Positions 36,521-46,995 of a DNA stretch of 64,000 nt are shown one piece after another. The stretch lies in NCBI GenBank assembly GCA_029782215.1, contig JAKOVD010000041.1, positions 33,944 through 97,943 on the forward strand, in the 5' to 3' direction. The DNA is from Chloroflexota bacterium. Its GTDB lineage: Bacteria; Chloroflexota; Anaerolineae; J102. Each line of letters opens with the position of its first letter. The stretch's first letter is position 1. Made by a program: the position numbers and the translations under genes. A model generated the notes under the pieces. The model was not told the DNA's origin. It made no database searches and worked only from the letters and a program-made list of their open reading frames with translations.

Positions 36521-37403
36521 CGCCACTCCTAGCCAACGTACGGGGTCTCTCAAAAGGCAGCAGCGACTGAACATCGCCTGGCGGCTGGCGGTTGCGTTCC
36601 TGGCGATTCTCTTCTCGTTGTTCCCCGTCCTGCTGATCTTCTCCACATCCATCAACCCCATCAGCAGCGTGACGGTCACCCAGATCATTCCGCAGAACGC
36701 CACTCTTGAGAACTACAGGATCATGCTCACCGATCCTCAGTTCCCCTTCAAGATCTGGATCTGGAATTCGATCAAGGTGTCGGGCTTAACGGCCATCTTC
36801 GTGGTGGCGCTGACGTCGCTGGCAGCGTTTTCGTTCTCCCGTTTCCGGTTCCGGGGCCGCCAGTCCCTGCTGCGCACGGTGCTGCTGGTGCAGGTGTTTC
36901 CCAACATCCTGGCTGTCACAGCCCTTTACCTCATCCTGCTCACGCTCGGCAAGGTCATTCCCTTCCTGGGGCTCAACTCCCACGGAGGCCTGATCCTGAT
37001 CTACCTGGGCGGCGCGATGGGTTTCAACACCTGGCTGATGAAGGGTTTCTACGACACGGTGCCGCGCGAGCTGGATGAGGCCGCCTATATGGACGGCGCC
37101 TCGAGCTGGTACACGTTCAGTCGCATCATCTTCCCCCTCATTCGCCCGATTCTGGCCGTGATCTTCATCCTCACCTTTATCAGCACCTACTCTGACTACC
37201 TGCTGGCCCGCGTGATGCTGACCGACAAGTACCAGTATACGGTGGCGGTGGGGCTGAGCCTGTTCATCGGCGACCAATTCTCGCAGCGCTGGAACCTCTT
37301 CGCCGCCGGCGCTCTCATGGCTGCACTGCCCACCCTGGTCCTGTTCTACCTGGTGCAGGATCAGCTCCAGAGCGGTCTCACGGTAGGCGCCGTCAAAGGC
37401 TGA
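36513..37403 (+). CDS. malG: Maltose-type ABC permease, MalG-like
   Basis: A 296-residue permease with six hydrophobic segments and the EAA loop DEAAYMDGASSWYTFSRIIF near residue 195, which docks the ATPase. The ATG at 36513 lies inside the end of malF with GAGGAGG 9 bp upstream; a TTG at 36495 is the only earlier start. Together with MalF it forms the membrane channel. No MalK-type ATPase gene is present nearby, so a shared ATPase encoded elsewhere must power it, as is common for such systems. Confidence 0.93.
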   Translation: MPDATPSQRTGSLKRQQRLNIAWRLAVAFLAILFSLFPVLLIFSTSINPISSVTVTQIIPQNATLENYRIMLTDPQFPFKIWIWNSIKVSGLTAIFVVALTSLAAFSFSRFRFRGRQSLLRTVLLVQVFPNILAVTALYLILLTLGKVIPFLGLNSHGGLILIYLGGAMGFNTWLMKGFYDTVPRELDEAAYMDGASSWYTFSRIIFPLIRPILAVIFILTFISTYSDYLLARVMLTDKYQYTVAVGLSLFIGDQFSQRWNLFAAGALMAALPTLVLFYLVQDQLQSGLTVGAVKG

Positions 37404-37430
37404 CACCGTCGCTTCCTCACCCAACCATCT

Positions 37431-37464
37431 GAGAGCCAGGGCCCTGTCCTGGCTCTCCTCTTTT
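37431..37464 (+). terminator. Intrinsic terminator after malG
   Basis: A 10-bp stem GAGAGCCAGG (37431-37440) and CCTGGCTCTC (37448-37457) followed by CTCTTTT. Confidence 0.88.
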
Positions 37465-37490
37465 CCAGATGCAGGCATGTGGGCATTCCG

Positions 37491-39323
37491 ATGAGCTCTG
37501 AAACGCACGACCCCTTCGCCGCCGCCCCGCAACCGGTCATGCAGGACTTCGTCTTCAGCCACCTGGACGCTGACGAAGCAACGCTGGACCTCGAGCGCCG
37601 CCGCTGGAGCGGCATCCGCCACCGCCACGAGCTGTCGCCGCTGGATCCTCGCCCAGGCGAGCCGGTGACGCTCGCCGTCAGCGTGGGGCGGGACGTGCTC
37701 GCGGACCATGTCACTGCTTATGTCACCTACGACGGCAGCGATCCGGCGGGCAGCCGCGGCGTGGCAGCCAATGGCGTCGCCCTGCCGCTGCAGCGGGTGG
37801 AAACGCTTTGGCAGCCCCTCCACTGGGACTATGCGGAACGGTGGCAGGGCGAACTGCCCGGCCAGCCAGAAGGTGTTCACGTCCGCTACCGGATCGAAGG
37901 CTGGCACAGCAGCCAAGCCGGCGGCTCCACCTGGAGCAGGGAGATGCCCATCGACGGCTCGGTGGAAACGCCCGCCGTCTACGGCTATGTCGTCGACCGC
38001 CATGTCGCCCCATCCTGGGCGCAGGAGGCGGTCGTCTACCAGGTGTTTGTCGATCGCTTTGCGCCGCTTCCTGACCGCTGGCTGGAGCCGCAGGAGCTGT
38101 CGGTCTTCGCTGGGGGGACGCTGCAGGGCGTCCGCGAGCACCTGGACTACATCGCCGGGCTCGGCGTTTCGGCGCTCTGGCTCACACCCATCTTCGTCAC
38201 CGATTCCTATCACGGCTACGACACCATCGATTACCTGGACATCGATCCCCGGTTCGGAAGCAAGGCCGACCTGGCAAGGCTGGTGGCGGAAGCGCACCAA
38301 CGTGACCTCCGTGTGATCCTCGATTTCGTCACCAACCACACCAGCCACCGCTTTCCCCCTTTTCAATCGGCGCTGCACGATCCGGCCAGCCCCTACCGCT
38401 CCTGGTACAGCTTCGGTCCGGAGTTCCAGCACGGCTACCGTACGTTCTTCACCAGCCGCTCAATGCCGCAGTTGGACCTGGACGACGAAGGCGCGCGCAG
38501 CTACGTGCTGGCCGCCGCGAGCTACTGGCTGCGGGAATTCGGCGTTGACGGCTACCGCCTGGACTATGCGGCCGGACCGAGCCATGACTTCTGGGCCGCG
38601 TTTGGGGCCGCCTGCCGCAGGGCCAATCCCGACTGCTGGCTCTTCGGCGAGGTGACAATGGGCAGCGATTGGCTGCGCACGTACGCCGGCCGCATGGATG
38701 GGTGTCTGGACTTCAACTTCACCAAGCTGGTGCGCCGCTTCTGTGCCGAGTCAGCGCCGCTGCCCGCCAGCCAGTTTGCCACCGCCGTCGAGCGCACGCA
38801 GCGTTACTTCCCGGCGGAATTCACGAGGCCGGCATTCCTTGACAATCATGATATGAACCGCTTCCTCTGGGTGGCAGGCGACGACAAGGCGCGCCTGCGG
38901 CTGGCAGCCGGGCTGCTGTTCGCCTTCGGCGGCACGCCCATCCTCTACTACGGCACCGAGGTGGGGTTGAGCCAGCCGCGCGGCAAGGGTCCGCACCGGG
39001 AGGAGTCGCGGCATCCCATGCTGTGGGGCAGCCGTCAGGATGCCGGGCTGCGCGCCCACTTCCAGCGGTTGATCGCGTTCCGTCGGCAGCATTCCAGCCT
39101 CGTCTACGGAGAGATCGCAACCCTGCACCTCGACGACGCCGATGGCGTCTGGCTGGCGGAACGCCGCCACGGCGCCGATCGCACCCTGATCGCGGTCAAC
39201 CGCGGCGCCTTGTCCACCTCCCTGTCTCTGCCGCCGGGCGCATTCGTGGACATGGAGGGCGAGCCCTGGCGCGACCGGCTGCACATTCCGGCCGCATCGA
39301 TCGTCCTCCTTGCCAACACCTAA
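37491..39323 (+). CDS. GH13 alpha-glucan hydrolase (neopullulanase/cyclomaltodextrinase-like)
   Basis: A 610-residue glycoside hydrolase without a signal peptide, so cytoplasmic. An N-terminal E-set domain (about 1-175) precedes the (beta/alpha)8 barrel, which starts with EAVVYQVFVDRF. Catalytic regions are DFVTNHTS, GVDGYRLDYAAGP (nucleophile Asp), CWLFGEVTMG (acid/base Glu) and PAFLDNHDMNRF (third acid), so all needed residues are present. It should cut imported maltodextrins to maltose and glucose for glucokinase. An ATG at 37491 and a GTG at 37479 are both possible starts; neither has a strong ribosome site. A terminator separates it from malG, and it ends 3 bp from the next, convergent gene. 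Confidence 0.9.
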   Translation: MSSETHDPFAAAPQPVMQDFVFSHLDADEATLDLERRRWSGIRHRHELSPLDPRPGEPVTLAVSVGRDVLADHVTAYVTYDGSDPAGSRGVAANGVALPLQRVETLWQPLHWDYAERWQGELPGQPEGVHVRYRIEGWHSSQAGGSTWSREMPIDGSVETPAVYGYVVDRHVAPSWAQEAVVYQVFVDRFAPLPDRWLEPQELSVFAGGTLQGVREHLDYIAGLGVSALWLTPIFVTDSYHGYDTIDYLDIDPRFGSKADLARLVAEAHQRDLRVILDFVTNHTSHRFPPFQSALHDPASPYRSWYSFGPEFQHGYRTFFTSRSMPQLDLDDEGARSYVLAAASYWLREFGVDGYRLDYAAGPSHDFWAAFGAACRRANPDCWLFGEVTMGSDWLRTYAGRMDGCLDFNFTKLVRRFCAESAPLPASQFATAVERTQRYFPAEFTRPAFLDNHDMNRFLWVAGDDKARLRLAAGLLFAFGGTPILYYGTEVGLSQPRGKGPHREESRHPMLWGSRQDAGLRAHFQRLIAFRRQHSSLVYGEIATLHLDDADGVWLAERRHGADRTLIAVNRGALSTSLSLPPGAFVDMEGEPWRDRLHIPAASIVLLANT

Positions 39324-39326
39324 CGT

Positions 39327-39995
39327 TCAACGTTGCGTGTCCCACACCAGATCTGCCCACACGGTCTGCCGGTCGGCAGCGCTGTCGAAACTGAGGTAGG
39401 CCACCGCGGGCGCCGTTTTGCCCTTAGGGGTGCGGCGGTGGTAGTCGAGACGTAGGGCGGAACGGGGATGGCGGCCGAAGTAGAGTTCGCCCGGCCTCAC
39501 CTGGACCAGGGCCGGCGGCGTCACGAACAGATACCACATGCCCAAGGCGTCCGGGTCGCGCTCGGCAAAACCCAGGAGACGCGACGGCGTGCGCCGCGCC
39601 ATGATGGCGTGCTCACGCGTGGCAAAGGTCCGGTAGTAGGCGACCAGGTCCGTCCAGGCCGTCTCCTGGCCGTCGACGGCAAAAAGGCCCGTCGCACGCA
39701 CCAGGAGCTTGTCATGCGGCGCCAGGGCGGACTGCGGCGGCGCCGCCGCGGCCTTTGCCGGCACGAAGTACACGTAGAGGCGGCGCCGCGCCCAAGCCTG
39801 GCCGAGGGCCAGCAGCAGCACCAGGGCCAACAACGCCACGCCCAGGACCGGACCACCCGGCAGCAGGCGCAGAAGCGCCAGGCCGGCCAGCGCCAGCAGG
39901 ATCAGCTGCAGCCAGCGCTCCAGCGACGCGCCCAGCCACTCGTGGAAGCGGAGCCCATGCAGGAGACGGAGGCAAACACCCTGGAAAGTGGACAC
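39327..39995 (-). CDS. Uncharacterised membrane-anchored protein
   Basis: I do not recognise a family. The 222-residue protein has an amphipathic start (LRLLHGLRFHEWLGASLERW) and two adjacent hydrophobic helices at about 27-65 (LILLALAGLALLRLLPGG, VLGVALLALVLLLALGQAW). A soluble domain of about 150 residues follows, with LLVRATGLFAVDGQETAWTD, YYRTFATREHAIMARR and LRLDYHRRTPKGKTAPAVAY. The hairpin anchor with a beta-rich tail resembles DUF-type membrane proteins with a PH-like fold, but that is a guess. The GTG start at 39995 is tentative; upstream the frame continues only through a dispersed repeat. Confidence 0.6.
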   Translation of the reverse strand: MSTFQGVCLRLLHGLRFHEWLGASLERWLQLILLALAGLALLRLLPGGPVLGVALLALVLLLALGQAWARRRLYVYFVPAKAAAAPPQSALAPHDKLLVRATGLFAVDGQETAWTDLVAYYRTFATREHAIMARRTPSRLLGFAERDPDALGMWYLFVTPPALVQVRPGELYFGRHPRSALRLDYHRRTPKGKTAPAVAYLSFDSAADRQTVWADLVWDTQR

Positions 39996-40010
39996 AGGTG
40001 GAGGAGATGG

Positions 40011-40104
40011 GTGGCAGGTGGCAGGTAGCAGGTAGCAGGTGCCAGGTAGCAGGTAGGGGCGGTCCCCTGTGGCCGCCCTCTTCCGAGCCCCGACCGTGAG
40101 GGAG
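40011..40104 (+). repeat. Composite heptad-palindrome repeat, copy 2
   Basis: Six 7-bp words (GTGGCAG x2, GTAGCAG x2, GTGCCAG, GTAGCAG) at 40011-40052. They are followed by GTAGGGGCGG, TCCCCTGT, GGCCGCCC and the tail TTCCGAGCCCCGACCGTGAG. The core and tail nearly match copy 1 at 13072-13124. Confidence 0.88.
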
Positions 40105-40123
40105 GGGTTGGGGGAGCAAGGGC

Positions 40124-40159
40124 AAAAAAAGACTGCCGGGGAAAGTATCACCGGCAGTC
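40124..40159 (-). terminator. Intrinsic terminator of ftsH
   Basis: On the minus strand a 9-bp stem GACTGCCGG / CCGGCAGTC (40159-40131) followed by seven Ts (40130-40124). Confidence 0.92.
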
Positions 40160-40181
40160 AGGGGGATGGCAAGGGGAGAGG

Positions 40182-42020
<1,839 letters not shown>

Positions 42021-42121
42021 AACCTGCTAGCTGGCGCAGTGAGTTGATTACGGTACAAGATGGACACTGATTAGACGGGAACAAGGACTCGATCCTTACG
42101 CCCGCTGGGTGGCTCACCTGG

Positions 42122-42149
42122 ATTGTAACACAGGGCCGAACGGTGACAA
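42122..42149 (-). promoter_or_regulatory. Promoter of ftsH
   Basis: On the minus strand TTGTCA (42149-42144), a 16-bp spacer and TACAAT (42127-42122), giving a leader of about 95 nt. Confidence 0.65.
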
Positions 42150-42486
42150 GTCCGCCGGGTTTTTCCTGTCAAGGATGTTGGCAGATGTCGCACGGTGGCG
42201 CCGCAGCATCGCTTCCGTGGACGCGCGATGCTTTGCAGACGGCGCCGGGAGCCTCACAGCCGGATGACGGTCGCGCAACTGAACGAACTTTCATGCCATC
42301 TCCACAAGTTCTTAAACAACATGCGCTAACCTGAAAGCATGGATGCTGTCGCCTGGCAAGCGACGCCACCGATTGCCCCACGCCGCCGACAGCTATCGCA
42401 AGAGCAGTACGGCTGCGGGCTGAACGACGTCTAACTCAATTGGATCTCCCCACCACAACATACCTACACATTGCGGAGAGACTCTG
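42150..42486. other. Gene-free upstream region of the DUF5666 protein
   Basis: This stretch between the ftsH promoter and the DUF5666 gene holds no convincing gene. No near-consensus promoter could be read on the plus strand, although one for the DUF5666 gene must lie here. GGAGAG at the end serves as its ribosome site. Confidence 0.5.
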
Positions 42487-44328
42487 ATGCCAAATCGACA
42501 CTTTACGGGACGCCTGCACCTGGTGGCCATGCTGGCGCTCCTCGTCACGCTGTTCACGGCGGCGGCAGCCTACGCCGCCCCGGCAGGCCCCCAGGGCACG
42601 GTGCATTTTGCCGGACCCGTTCAGATCAAGGCTGACCCCATCGTCGGGACGTGGCGCATCGCCGAACGCGATGTCGTTGTCACCGCCGAAACCGACTTTC
42701 GTCCCAGCGCCAGCACTATCAGCGTTGGCGATCTCGTCGCGGTAATGGCAAAGCCCGGCGACGGCGGCCTGGTTGCCCGCTCGATCGTCAAGATCGAGCC
42801 GCCCGCCCCGCCGCAGCAGGTGATCTCCGGCAGGATCGAAGCCCTGGCCGCCAATCAGTGGACCATCGACGGTAAGGTCGTCCTGATCAACGCTAACACC
42901 AAGCTCGAAGGCGACCATCCCGACGTCGGCGACAACGCCATGGCCTGGGCGCAGAAAACGACTGCGGGTCTGCTGGCCAAGCGCATCCTGGTCAAGGACG
43001 CGCTGCCGCCACCGCCGCAGGTCATTACCGGCGCCATCGAGGCCCTCGCCTCCGACCAATGGACGATCGGCGGCCAGGTCGTGCTGATCGACGGCGACAC
43101 GAAGATCGATGGCGACCATCCTGACGTCGGCGACAACGCCATGGCGTGGGCACAGAGCACGACCGCCGGCCTGCTCGCCAAGCGCATCTTCGTTAAGGAT
43201 CCAGAGCCGGCCCCGATGCAGGTTATCAGCGGTACGATCGAGGCCCTTGACGCCGGCCAGTGGACGATCAGCGGCCAGGTGGTCCTGGTCGACGCCAACA
43301 CCGAGCTGGACGGCGACCATCCTGACGTTGGCGATAACGCCAAGGCCTGGGTCCAGGACACGACCGCCGGTCTCCTCGCCAAGCGCATCCTGGTCAAAGA
43401 CCCCAACCCTGATCCCCCCGGCCAGCAGTTGGTCAAGGGCAAGATCGAAGTGCTCGCCGCCGGCCAATGGACCATCGACGGGCAAGAAGTCCTCATCGAC
43501 GCCAACACCCAGCTCGACGGCGACCACCCGGACGTCGGCGACTACGCCATGGCCTGGACCGAGAAGACCGCCGCCGGCCAGCTCGCCAGGCGCATCCTGG
43601 TCAAAGACCCACCGCCCACGCCTCCCGGCCAGTCACTGGTGGTGTTCCGCGGTCTCCTCATGAGCATCGACGATGCCGGCGTCTACACCGTGCAGACGGA
43701 TGACGGCGACAAGCAGGTCACGACTGATGACCAGACCCGCATCGTGGGCGCTCCTGCTGCGGGCGACCGCGTCCTGGTCACCGGCCGCAAGATGGATGAC
43801 GGAACGATCCTGGCCCTGATGATCGTCAAGCTTCGCGACGGTGACGAGCATGAACAAACCCCGTTCGCCGGCTTCGTGACGAAGGTCGTCAGCAGCACGG
43901 TGCCCACCGCCGCTGCTACGCAGTGGCTTTGGGATATCACACTGCCTGCTTATGACAAGAAGCCAGCGCAGGCGTGGACGATCGTCGTCGATGAGAACAC
44001 GCAGATCGACGTCGACCCGAACACCGTCGCCGTGGGCGCCTTTATCAAGGGCGCCGGGCTGAAGCTGGATGACACCAGCATTCAGGCCAAGCTCGTGCGG
44101 GTCACCAGGCCGCCGCAGGTCCGTTTTGACGGCGAGATCAGCGCCGGACCGGACGCCAGCGCACCTGACTTCCCGCAGGGCGTATGGACCATCGGCGGCA
44201 CGACCGTCGCCGTCACCGCTGAGACGCGTCTGATAGGTGAAGCGCCTGCGGTGGGCAAGCGAGCGATCGGATTTGGTGAGCTGGCAGCGGACGGCAGCGT
44301 CGTGGCACGGACGCTCATGGTGCGGTAG
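42487..44328 (+). CDS. Secreted DUF5666 repeat protein
   Basis: A 613-residue exported protein. The signal peptide (LVAMLALLVTLFTAAAAYAA) is followed by one degenerate unit, then four tandem 67-69-residue units (about 111-380). Each unit has the pattern VISGxIEAL, QWTIxGQVVLIDANTxLDGD, HPDVGDNAMAWAQ and AGLLAKRILVKD. Two or three more diverged DUF5666-like units follow up to the C-terminus (GVWTIGGTTVAVTAETRLIG). DUF5666 domains are small beta-barrels of unknown function found in exported proteins. The tandem units imply a modular, perhaps extended, envelope protein. It is not co-transcribed with a neighbour, and a hairpin lies 60 bp after the stop. Confidence 0.85.
   Translation: MPNRHFTGRLHLVAMLALLVTLFTAAAAYAAPAGPQGTVHFAGPVQIKADPIVGTWRIAERDVVVTAETDFRPSASTISVGDLVAVMAKPGDGGLVARSIVKIEPPAPPQQVISGRIEALAANQWTIDGKVVLINANTKLEGDHPDVGDNAMAWAQKTTAGLLAKRILVKDALPPPPQVITGAIEALASDQWTIGGQVVLIDGDTKIDGDHPDVGDNAMAWAQSTTAGLLAKRIFVKDPEPAPMQVISGTIEALDAGQWTISGQVVLVDANTELDGDHPDVGDNAKAWVQDTTAGLLAKRILVKDPNPDPPGQQLVKGKIEVLAAGQWTIDGQEVLIDANTQLDGDHPDVGDYAMAWTEKTAAGQLARRILVKDPPPTPPGQSLVVFRGLLMSIDDAGVYTVQTDDGDKQVTTDDQTRIVGAPAAGDRVLVTGRKMDDGTILALMIVKLRDGDEHEQTPFAGFVTKVVSSTVPTAAATQWLWDITLPAYDKKPAQAWTIVVDENTQIDVDPNTVAVGAFIKGAGLKLDDTSIQAKLVRVTRPPQVRFDGEISAGPDASAPDFPQGVWTIGGTTVAVTAETRLIGEAPAVGKRAIGFGELAADGSVVARTLMVR
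42817..43626 (+). repeat. Four tandem DUF5666-coding repeats
   Basis: Four units of about 201-207 bp each. Sequences such as GGCGACCATCCTGACGTTGG recur once per unit with few differences, so duplication within the gene is recent relative to the rest. Confidence 0.85.
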
Positions 44329-44388
44329 AAGCCGAGCCAGTTTTAGCGACCAGGTCCCGACACGCCCCATAGCACCACAGATTCAGAG

Positions 44389-44411
44389 GCCCCTGGCAGT
44401 GCGCCAGGGGC
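44389..44411. terminator. Hairpin after the DUF5666 gene
   Basis: An 8-bp stem GCCCCTGG / CCAGGGGC with a short loop, between convergent genes and without a clear T-run. Confidence 0.55.
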
Positions 44412-44464
44412 TTCGTCTATTCCTGATCGCTGAATGCGGAGCAGGTCCTGCCCGTGAGTCACAA

Positions 44465-44629
44465 TCAGCGCTGCGTCACTGCCACCGCGCATTCAATGCG
44501 GAACGCTTCACGCATGAGCTCACTCTTGGTCCGTTGTTCGGCGCGGGCCGCTTCTTCGATCGCTTCGTACATCTCAGGCGGACCTGAGATACTGATCACC
44601 CGGGTCTTGCGACTAGACGAAACGGTCAT
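44465..44629 (-). CDS. Ribbon-helix-helix (CopG-like) regulator
   Basis: A 54-residue protein with the RHH fold: a beta strand TRVISISGPPEMYEAIEEAA followed by helices ending RTKSELMREAFR. Such proteins bind operator DNA as dimers and are often antitoxins. No toxin gene follows; downstream on this strand is only the hairpin and the end of the convergent gene. The start is well supported by GGAGG before the ATG at 44629. A lone RHH repressor or an orphan antitoxin are both possible. Confidence 0.78.
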   Translation of the reverse strand: MTVSSSRKTRVISISGPPEMYEAIEEAARAEQRTKSELMREAFRIECAVAVTQR

Positions 44630-44709
44630 CAGATGCCTCCGTAACGCGATACGATACACAGGATTGTGACATGGCCGCACGGGAGGCTCAAACTCCATCC
44701 TCCGGCGGT

Positions 44710-44738
44710 TTGCCCGCGCGGCGTGGGTCCCCTACAAT
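44710..44738 (+). promoter_or_regulatory. Promoter of a leaderless gene
   Basis: TTGCCC (44710-44715), exactly 17 bp, TACAAT (44733-44738), then 7 bp to the ATG at 44746. Transcription would start at or next to the start codon, and no ribosome site is present. Confidence 0.7.
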
Positions 44739-44745
44739 CGCGTGC

Positions 44746-46194
44746 ATGGCCGTCACTGATCGCCGCTTCCTGCGTTTGCTGGCGCTGTACGCCCTGGGCC
44801 TGCTGGCGCTGCACCTGGCGGTCAAATGGGTTCCGGCCGCCTGGGCGAATGTGATGTACCCGCAGGCCCTGGTGGGTCCGGGTGGCCGCCTCAAGCCGGA
44901 GGAGTGGCTTTGGGGCATCTATCCCTTCACCTATCTGCCCGCCTGGCTGCGCTGGACCGCAGGCGTGGGGACGGCAACGCTGGTAGTGTGGGCCGGCTTC
45001 GCCCGTGACCTGGGCCGTGTCCGCACGGTGCATGTCCCCTTCCCGCACCGCCGATGGGTGCAGGCGGCGCTGGCTGCCTTGTGCCTGCCCGTCTTCTATG
45101 CTGGCCGCGTCGTTCATACCCGCTGGGGCGACGCCTATCTGCTGGTCAAGGGCATCGCCGACCCCGGCGTCCACCTCACTTACAACTGGCAGGCGCCGCT
45201 CGACACCCTGGTCCACACCCTCGTCTTCCGCGTGGGGGCGCCATTGGGCGGTTGGACCGACGCTCTGCCGGCCTACTGGTGGGTCAGCAGCCTGGCGGGT
45301 GCGGGCGCCGTCTGGGTGCTGCTGCACCTGGCGGCCGATATCGGCCAGACAGACCTCCAGGCGTGGGCGCTGTTTGGGCTGGTAGCGACCCTGGGGGCGA
45401 TGCAGTTGTTCTTCGGCTACCCTGAGAACTACACCCTGATCAGCCTGCTTATCCTCGTCTACCTGTGGCTAGCGTGGCGCTTCGCCCAGGGTCGTGCTTC
45501 CTTATGGGCGCCTAGCCTGGCGCTGGCGCTGGCCAACGGCTTCCACCCCGCCACCCTGGTGCTGCAGCCGTCGCTCTGGGTGCTGGCCGGATGGGTAGCC
45601 CGACAGAAGACGGATCGCGGAGCGCAGACCGCTCTCCGGACCCTGGTCGCCCTGGTAGCGCCCCCCGTGGTCGTGGGCGCCGCCGTCTTGGCGTTGATGA
45701 CGGCCGGCGGGCACGGGCTGGCAAGCTTCACCGGGGCCGAAGCGCCGGGTGGGGGCGACCACCGCTGGCTGGTGCCGCTGGCGGCGCCCAGCACGAAGTG
45801 GGAATACTACGCGATGTTCTCCCGCGGCCATGTCATGGACATCCTCAACCAGCAGTGGCTGTCGATGCCCTTCACGCTCCCGCTGCTCTTACTGCTGGCG
45901 ATCTTCTACCGCAAGCGCATGCCTCGCGATGCTTACAGCCTCTGTCTGCTCGTCGCCGCCGCCGGCTACGTACTGCTGACCTGGGTCTGGAACCCCGACT
46001 ATGGCGGCCAGCGCGACTGGGACCTCTTTGCCGTGGCGGCGTGGCCGGCGACGCTGCTGGCTGCCTACTGGATGATCCGCGGCCTGGACAGGGACACCCT
46101 GGCCCGCGCCTGCCTGATCGTCGTACCGGTCCAGGCGCTCCACACCGCCGCTTGGGTCTTCAGCAATACGCGACCCTGGGAGTGGCCGACCTAA
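44746..46194 (+). CDS. Polytopic membrane protein of unknown function
   Basis: A 482-residue membrane protein with about 11 hydrophobic segments, for example LLALYALGLLALHLAV at the start and TLPLLLLLAIFYRKR near residue 390. External loops carry HTRWGDAYLLVKGIADPGVH near residue 125 and WNPDYGGQRDWDLF near residue 438. The layout resembles GT-C-type membrane glycosyltransferases, and WGDAY could be the acidic first-loop motif, but no DxD/DE pair is certain. I do not assign a function. It appears to be transcribed as a leaderless message from the promoter directly upstream. Confidence 0.75.
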   Translation: MAVTDRRFLRLLALYALGLLALHLAVKWVPAAWANVMYPQALVGPGGRLKPEEWLWGIYPFTYLPAWLRWTAGVGTATLVVWAGFARDLGRVRTVHVPFPHRRWVQAALAALCLPVFYAGRVVHTRWGDAYLLVKGIADPGVHLTYNWQAPLDTLVHTLVFRVGAPLGGWTDALPAYWWVSSLAGAGAVWVLLHLAADIGQTDLQAWALFGLVATLGAMQLFFGYPENYTLISLLILVYLWLAWRFAQGRASLWAPSLALALANGFHPATLVLQPSLWVLAGWVARQKTDRGAQTALRTLVALVAPPVVVGAAVLALMTAGGHGLASFTGAEAPGGGDHRWLVPLAAPSTKWEYYAMFSRGHVMDILNQQWLSMPFTLPLLLLLAIFYRKRMPRDAYSLCLLVAAAGYVLLTWVWNPDYGGQRDWDLFAVAAWPATLLAAYWMIRGLDRDTLARACLIVVPVQALHTAAWVFSNTRPWEWPT

Positions 46195-46215
46195 AGAACG
46201 GGTGGCGGGTGGGAA

Positions 46216-46247
46216 GTGATGCGTATTTCTTAATGCGTAATGCGTGG
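46216..46247. repeat. ATGCGTA-word repeat, copy 2
   Basis: GTGATGCGTATTTCTTAATG followed by CGTAATGCGTGG, between the convergent membrane-protein and msrQ genes. Related to the tracts at 20038-20108 and 54901-54938. Confidence 0.65.
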
Positions 46248-46272
46248 ATTGGAGCCGGGGTTGAGGGGAGCG

Positions 46273-46989
46273 TTATCGGGCTTGAATGTCGCCGTCGGCG
46301 GCCGATGCCAGCAGCGGCTCCTCTCCCTTCACCTGCGACTTGCCACCTGCGACCTGCCCCTTGCCCCCTGCCACCTGCGCCTTGCGCCTGCTGCGCAGGT
46401 GCGCGATTTTGTGCCGGATGAAGGGCAGGCGCAGCGCCAGGAGCAGCGCCACCAACGCCCCCCAGGCCAAGGGCTGCCGCACGTCCGACTTGACCACCCA
46501 TGTATAGTGAATGATGACGAGGACGCCGGCGGCGTAGACAAACTTGTGGAGGGTCCTCCAGGTCTTGCCCAGGCGGCGCTGCCAGCCCCTGGTGGACGTG
46601 ATCGCCAGGGGCAGAAGGATGAGAAAGGCGGCGAAACCGATGTAGATATAGCGCTTCTCCAGCGTCTGGCTCCAGATCAGGCGCAGGTCCAGGCCGTAAT
46701 CGAGGACGCTGAAGATCAGAAGGTGCAGCGCCGCATACATGAAGGCATACAGACCCAGCGCCCGCCGCACCTTGAGGGCCTGTCTGAATCCGAACAGGGT
46801 GTTCAAGGGGGTGCAGGCCAGGCTGAAGACAAGCAACACCAGCGCCGCCTTGCCCGTGCGGAAGGTCAGATCCTGGATGGGATTGACCGATAGGTTGCCC
46901 ATCGCTGCGTCCCATGCCAGCGCGGCCAACGGCGCCAGCGCCGCGGCATGCACCACAAGCTGGAAGGGCGTGAAGCGCAGGCGTCTCAT
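46273..46989 (-). CDS. msrQ: Heme-binding membrane subunit MsrQ
   Basis: A 238-residue membrane protein of the YedZ/MsrQ family, which passes electrons through heme b to the periplasmic reductase MsrP. About six hydrophobic helices are visible, with AFMYAALHLLIFSVLDYG and GKTWRTLHKFVYAAGVLVII plus HYTW carrying the conserved heme-ligand histidines. The C-terminal tail is odd: KAQVAGG, KGQVAGG and KSQVKGE are a 7-residue repeat encoded by eight 7-bp words of a dispersed intergenic repeat. The ATG at 46989 fits the family start. msrP lies directly upstream on the same strand. Confidence 0.9.
   Translation of the reverse strand: MRRLRFTPFQLVVHAAALAPLAALAWDAAMGNLSVNPIQDLTFRTGKAALVLLVFSLACTPLNTLFGFRQALKVRRALGLYAFMYAALHLLIFSVLDYGLDLRLIWSQTLEKRYIYIGFAAFLILLPLAITSTRGWQRRLGKTWRTLHKFVYAAGVLVIIHYTWVVKSDVRQPLAWGALVALLLALRLPFIRHKIAHLRSRRKAQVAGGKGQVAGGKSQVKGEEPLLASAADGDIQAR
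46330..46385 (-). repeat. Eight 7-bp words inside the 3' end of msrQ
   Basis: On the plus strand CACCTGC, GACTTGC, CACCTGC, GACCTGC, CCCTTGC, CCCCTGC, CACCTGC, GCCTTGC. On the minus strand they read as GCAGGTG/GCAAGGC-type heptads. They belong to the same word family as the composite repeats at 13037 and 40011, but here they encode the MsrQ tail. Confidence 0.85.
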
Positions 46990-46995
46990 GGATGG

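Noticed and set aside
42169..42381. Small minus-strand frame upstream of the DUF5666 gene
   Set aside because: No ribosome site, no recognisable domain, and it lies in the ftsH upstream region.
44465..44629. A toxin-antitoxin pair around the RHH gene
   Set aside because: No toxin-like frame lies within a few hundred bases on either side.
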